Below, in pieces: positions 62,470 through 64,000 of a stretch of 64,000 bases of DNA. Source of the DNA: Burkholderia sp. BCC1644 (GTDB lineage: Bacteria > Pseudomonadota > Gammaproteobacteria > Burkholderiales > Burkholderiaceae). Under the pieces are notes generated by a model. That model saw only the letters and a list, made by a program, of their open reading frames with translations, was not told the origin of the DNA and did no database searches. Location of the stretch: the NCBI RefSeq assembly GCF_902833225.1, contig NZ_CADFEI010000005.1:310001-374000 (forward strand), given 5' to 3'. Numbering within the stretch: position 1 is the stretch's first letter; every line of letters begins with the position of its first letter. The translations under genes and the position numbers were made by a program.

Positions 62470-62501
62470 AAAGCCCTGAGGGCTTGCGCACTCAGGGCTT
62501 T
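62470..62501 (-). terminator. Terminator at the head of the late region
   Basis: Arms AAAGCCCTGAG (62470-62480) and CTCAGGGCTTT (62491-62501), minus-strand continuation TTGCATTGG. Lies about 200 bases after the zinc-finger protein gene and before all structural genes, where an antiterminated late terminator would be expected. Confidence 0.85.
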
Positions 62502-62552
62502 GAAATTCATTTCGTAAGGGCGAACGCCCTCCCAACAGATCCCGACAGACAG

Positions 62553-62702
62553 TTATCGTTGTTGGTCGCGGCGCTCCCGCGATTCAGTACGCCTGTCGGG
62601 CGATTGTTGCGACACGAGGGTGCGGTCGCTCACGTATCCAGTGACGCGGTAAAGGATGTGCAGAGTGTAAGCGATCCACTCTTGAAATGGAATACGTTTC
62701 AT
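62553..62702 (-). CDS. Small basic phage protein
   Basis: 49 aa, MKRIPFQEWIAYTLHILYRV to RERRDQQR. Its ATG overlaps the stop of the zinc-finger gene (ATGA), which suggests coupled translation. Unknown function; a short hydrophobic stretch at 9-20 and a charged tail. Confidence 0.5.
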   Translation of the reverse strand: MKRIPFQEWIAYTLHILYRVTGYVSDRTLVSQQSPDRRTESRERRDQQR

Positions 62703-63472
62703 CCTCGCAATTGCCGGCGCATTGTGTCGGACACCGATCCATCTACTGTATCGAGCAGCGCGAGCATGTCGTGAAAGCGCCATGACCAATTGCGTCGATA
62801 CTCGGCAAGCGATACGCCGAGCGCGTGCGCCCGGCCGGCATCGTCGACCTGCCGCTTACCGGAACCGGAGCAGTCGGGGCAAATGTGCCGGCCCTTCGCA
62901 TTGGATACCGGCGACGCCGCGATCCGCCCCATCCCGCCGCAGTCGTCGCATGGTTCGTATTCCCGAAAGACCAGCGGCCCGTTACGCCCGCTGAAGAACG
63001 GGATACGCTCCTCAGATACGCAGATCTTCCCGCTGCCCGCACATACACTGCACGTCCGCGTTGCCGTCGTGACGGCCGGCGCTCGACGCACGACCCCGCG
63101 TCCCTCGCACTCGATGCACTGATCGTTCACCCACTCATCCAGCAATCGCAGCGCGAACCGCTCGACGATGTCGACCTTCGATCGCTCGACAGCATTCCCC
63201 GCACGTTGGTCGCGACGCTCGTCGCGCGAGTAGCCCGTGAATCGCGCACGCTTGAATCGGCCCGACGTCCGGATCATCTGCGCCAACAGCAGCGTTGCAC
63301 GCCGAACCATCGCGGGCGTCGACTGCGGACCGGCCTTGATTCGGATCAGCAAGCGACCGAGATCGTTCGCAAAGGCGAGTGCGCCCAAAGTAACTTTAGG
63401 ATCGGCAATCGGGTCGGTGAACTGACCACGAACGCTCATAGCAACGCCCACCCGCTCCTTCAAATCGATCAT
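62699..63472 (-). CDS. DnaJ-type zinc-finger phage protein (putative late regulator)
   Basis: 257 aa. Four CxxCxGxG motifs at about 119 (CIECEGRG), 141 (CSVCAGSG), 175 (CDDCGGMG) and 198 (CPDCSGSG), forming two zinc sites as in the cysteine-rich domain of DnaJ. The rest is helical and basic (RRDQRAGNAVERSKVDIVER). There is no J domain. Position just before the late operon and its head terminator suggests a late-gene regulator, possibly an antiterminator of the Q type, by inference only. One AAAGTNACTTT palindrome lies near its start. Confidence 0.72.
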   Translation of the reverse strand: MIDLKERVGVAMSVRGQFTDPIADPKVTLGALAFANDLGRLLIRIKAGPQSTPAMVRRATLLLAQMIRTSGRFKRARFTGYSRDERRDQRAGNAVERSKVDIVERFALRLLDEWVNDQCIECEGRGVVRRAPAVTTATRTCSVCAGSGKICVSEERIPFFSGRNGPLVFREYEPCDDCGGMGRIAASPVSNAKGRHICPDCSGSGKRQVDDAGRAHALGVSLAEYRRNWSWRFHDMLALLDTVDGSVSDTMRRQLRG

Positions 63473-63493
63473 GACTCTCTCCTATTCGTCCTA

Positions 63494-63626
63494 ATGTCTC
63501 AATGTCCCAAGGGAAAAGGCTTGCAGGGGTGCGCGCCTGCGACATGCGCGACATGCGGCGCTCACGTCGCGCATGTCGCGCCCCCGCACCCGCGCCCGAG
63601 ACCGCGCCTTGGGACATTGGGACATG
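63494..63626. repeat. Nested inverted repeats in the gap before the zinc-finger gene
   Basis: Outer arms of 20 bases (63494-63513 and 63607-63626, 18 of 20 complementary) are themselves built of short direct repeats (TTGGGACA twice on the right). Inside lie exact 14-base arms (63540-63553, 63567-63580, GCGACATGCGCGAC). A 130-base dyad of this kind in a phage intergenic region may be a replication, packaging or regulatory site. Confidence 0.7.
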
Positions 63627-63694
63627 GGACGTCCGCAGCGCGCCAAGGCGGGGCAAGTGGCGCGCCTGCCGTGCAGGCACAGCGCGCCAAGCGA

Positions 63695-64000
63695 TTACAG
63701 GGGACTGTCGTCATCACCCGCTGCGACCAGTTCACGCTCGACGCTCGGCTCTTGCTCTTCGCTCACGTAGTACCAACCGCGCGATCCGGTCGACTCGCGC
63801 TTGCGCACCCACCCGAGCGACTTCAACGCCTTGCCGATGCGGCGCTGCTCTGCCAATGTCCACTTCGACGTATCGAGCTTCAGGATGTCCGCGAGGATTT
63901 CTTCCATCGTCGTGCGCGACACGAATTCCAGGGCCTTGGCGATCTTGTCCTCGTACACGTCGCCTTCGTAGCGTTCAGCCTGCTCGATCTCGAACAGCGC
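63695..64000 (-). CDS. C-terminus of a large phage protein, probably VapE/primase-helicase (cut by window)
   Basis: The frame is open to the right edge, so the N-terminal part lies beyond it. The visible 101 residues (ALFEIEQAERYEGDVYEDKI, WTLAEQRRIGKALKSLGWVR) form a winged-helix-like tail that is usual at the end of VapE-type (virulence-associated E) or D5-like helicase proteins of prophages. Would mark the replication module. The acidic end (VERELVAAGDDDSPL) is unremarkable. Confidence 0.65.
   Translation of the reverse strand, partial: ALFEIEQAERYEGDVYEDKIAKALEFVSRTTMEEILADILKLDTSKWTLAEQRRIGKALKSLGWVRKRESTGSRGWYYVSEEQEPSVERELVAAGDDDSPL

Larger units (their letters stand above)
38480..63397. 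repeat. Dispersed 11-base palindrome AAAGTNACTTT
   Basis: Copies, exact or with one or two changes: 38480 (AAAGTCACTTT), 39918 (AAAGCAACTTT), 44793 (AAAGTGCCTTT), 46783 (AAAGTAGCTTT), 48592 and 52832 (AAAGTTACTTT), 53355 (AAAGTCACTTT), 56832 (AAAGTTACTTG), 59126 (AAAGTTGCTTT), 63387 (AAAGTAACTTT). Related forms precede mutS-like remnants 2 and 3 (30533, 32576). Some lie in coding sequence, some next to hairpins. None was seen by eye in the first 28 kb. Likely a protein-binding site. Confidence 0.6.

Noticed and set aside
63396..63680. 94-codon frame overlapping the zinc-finger gene start
   Set aside because: Composition is that of a shadow frame (Arg/Ser-rich), it runs through the nested inverted repeats and has no ribosome-binding site.
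28636..64000. CRISPR arrays and insertion sequences
   Set aside because: No regularly spaced repeats and no transposase-like frames were seen in the accessory part or prophage.

Overview
The window is high-GC chromosomal DNA that fits Burkholderia, most likely the Burkholderia cepacia complex. This is inferred from codon usage, DUF4148 proteins, cyo/lysC/tilS/accA/cysS gene content and protein character; no database search was possible. It has a core part (about 1-28.6 kb), a lower-GC accessory patch (about 29.3-35.3 kb) and the left part of a large prophage (about 35.3-64 kb, running off the right edge).

Core part: the tail of an RND efflux operon (membrane fusion protein and outer-membrane factor) and a small DUF4148 protein face a three-gene two-component operon: a canonical response regulator, a sensor kinase, and a second regulator whose receiver has lost its phosphorylation residues. 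Next come a divergent DUF4148 gene with a paired palindromic operator, a cytochrome bo3 operon (cyoABCD, no cyoE), a solitary NuoM-like subunit, a two-lobed glycosyltransferase-like protein, tRNA-Ser(GCU), and housekeeping genes: lysC, tilS, accA, an AlkA-type glycosylase, cysS, a TPR protein, two cyclophilins, lpxH, cysE, trmJ, suhB and a FAD-dependent dehydrogenase that ends in two identical tandem 60-bp terminator units.

Accessory patch: three separate remnants resembling the promoter plus first codons of mutS lie at 29.8, 30.55 and 32.6 kb, two of them joined to the same element sequence (a 68-bp direct repeat). The simplest reading is serial insertion at the 5' end of mutS, each event leaving a fossil start. 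Between and beyond them are a small membrane protein, an OLD-like ATPase/TOPRIM protein, a PLD-like protein and a membrane-anchored coiled-coil protein: a small putative defence cluster.

Prophage: left-end cargo comprises an SRAP (YedK/HMCES-type) gene and a divergent unknown gene sharing a LexA box, followed by a five-gene type VI secretion cassette (PAAR, DUF4123 chaperone, co-adaptor, Tox-REase-5 nuclease, Imm52-like immunity) and a Dam methylase. The late region, all on the minus strand, pairs a lambda-type head module (terminase, W, portal, ClpP-like protease, D, E, joining protein, Z, U-position protein) with a P2-type contractile tail (V, W, J, I, H, fibre assembly, FI, FII, E/E', T, U, X, D) and a lysis cassette (holin, GH104 endolysin, nested Rz/Rz1). 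At least seven intrinsic-terminator-like hairpins punctuate this single-direction region, and a DnaJ-type zinc-finger protein sits just upstream, which suggests antitermination control. The right edge cuts a probable replication (VapE/primase-helicase type) gene. The integrase, repressor and right attachment site are not in the window.
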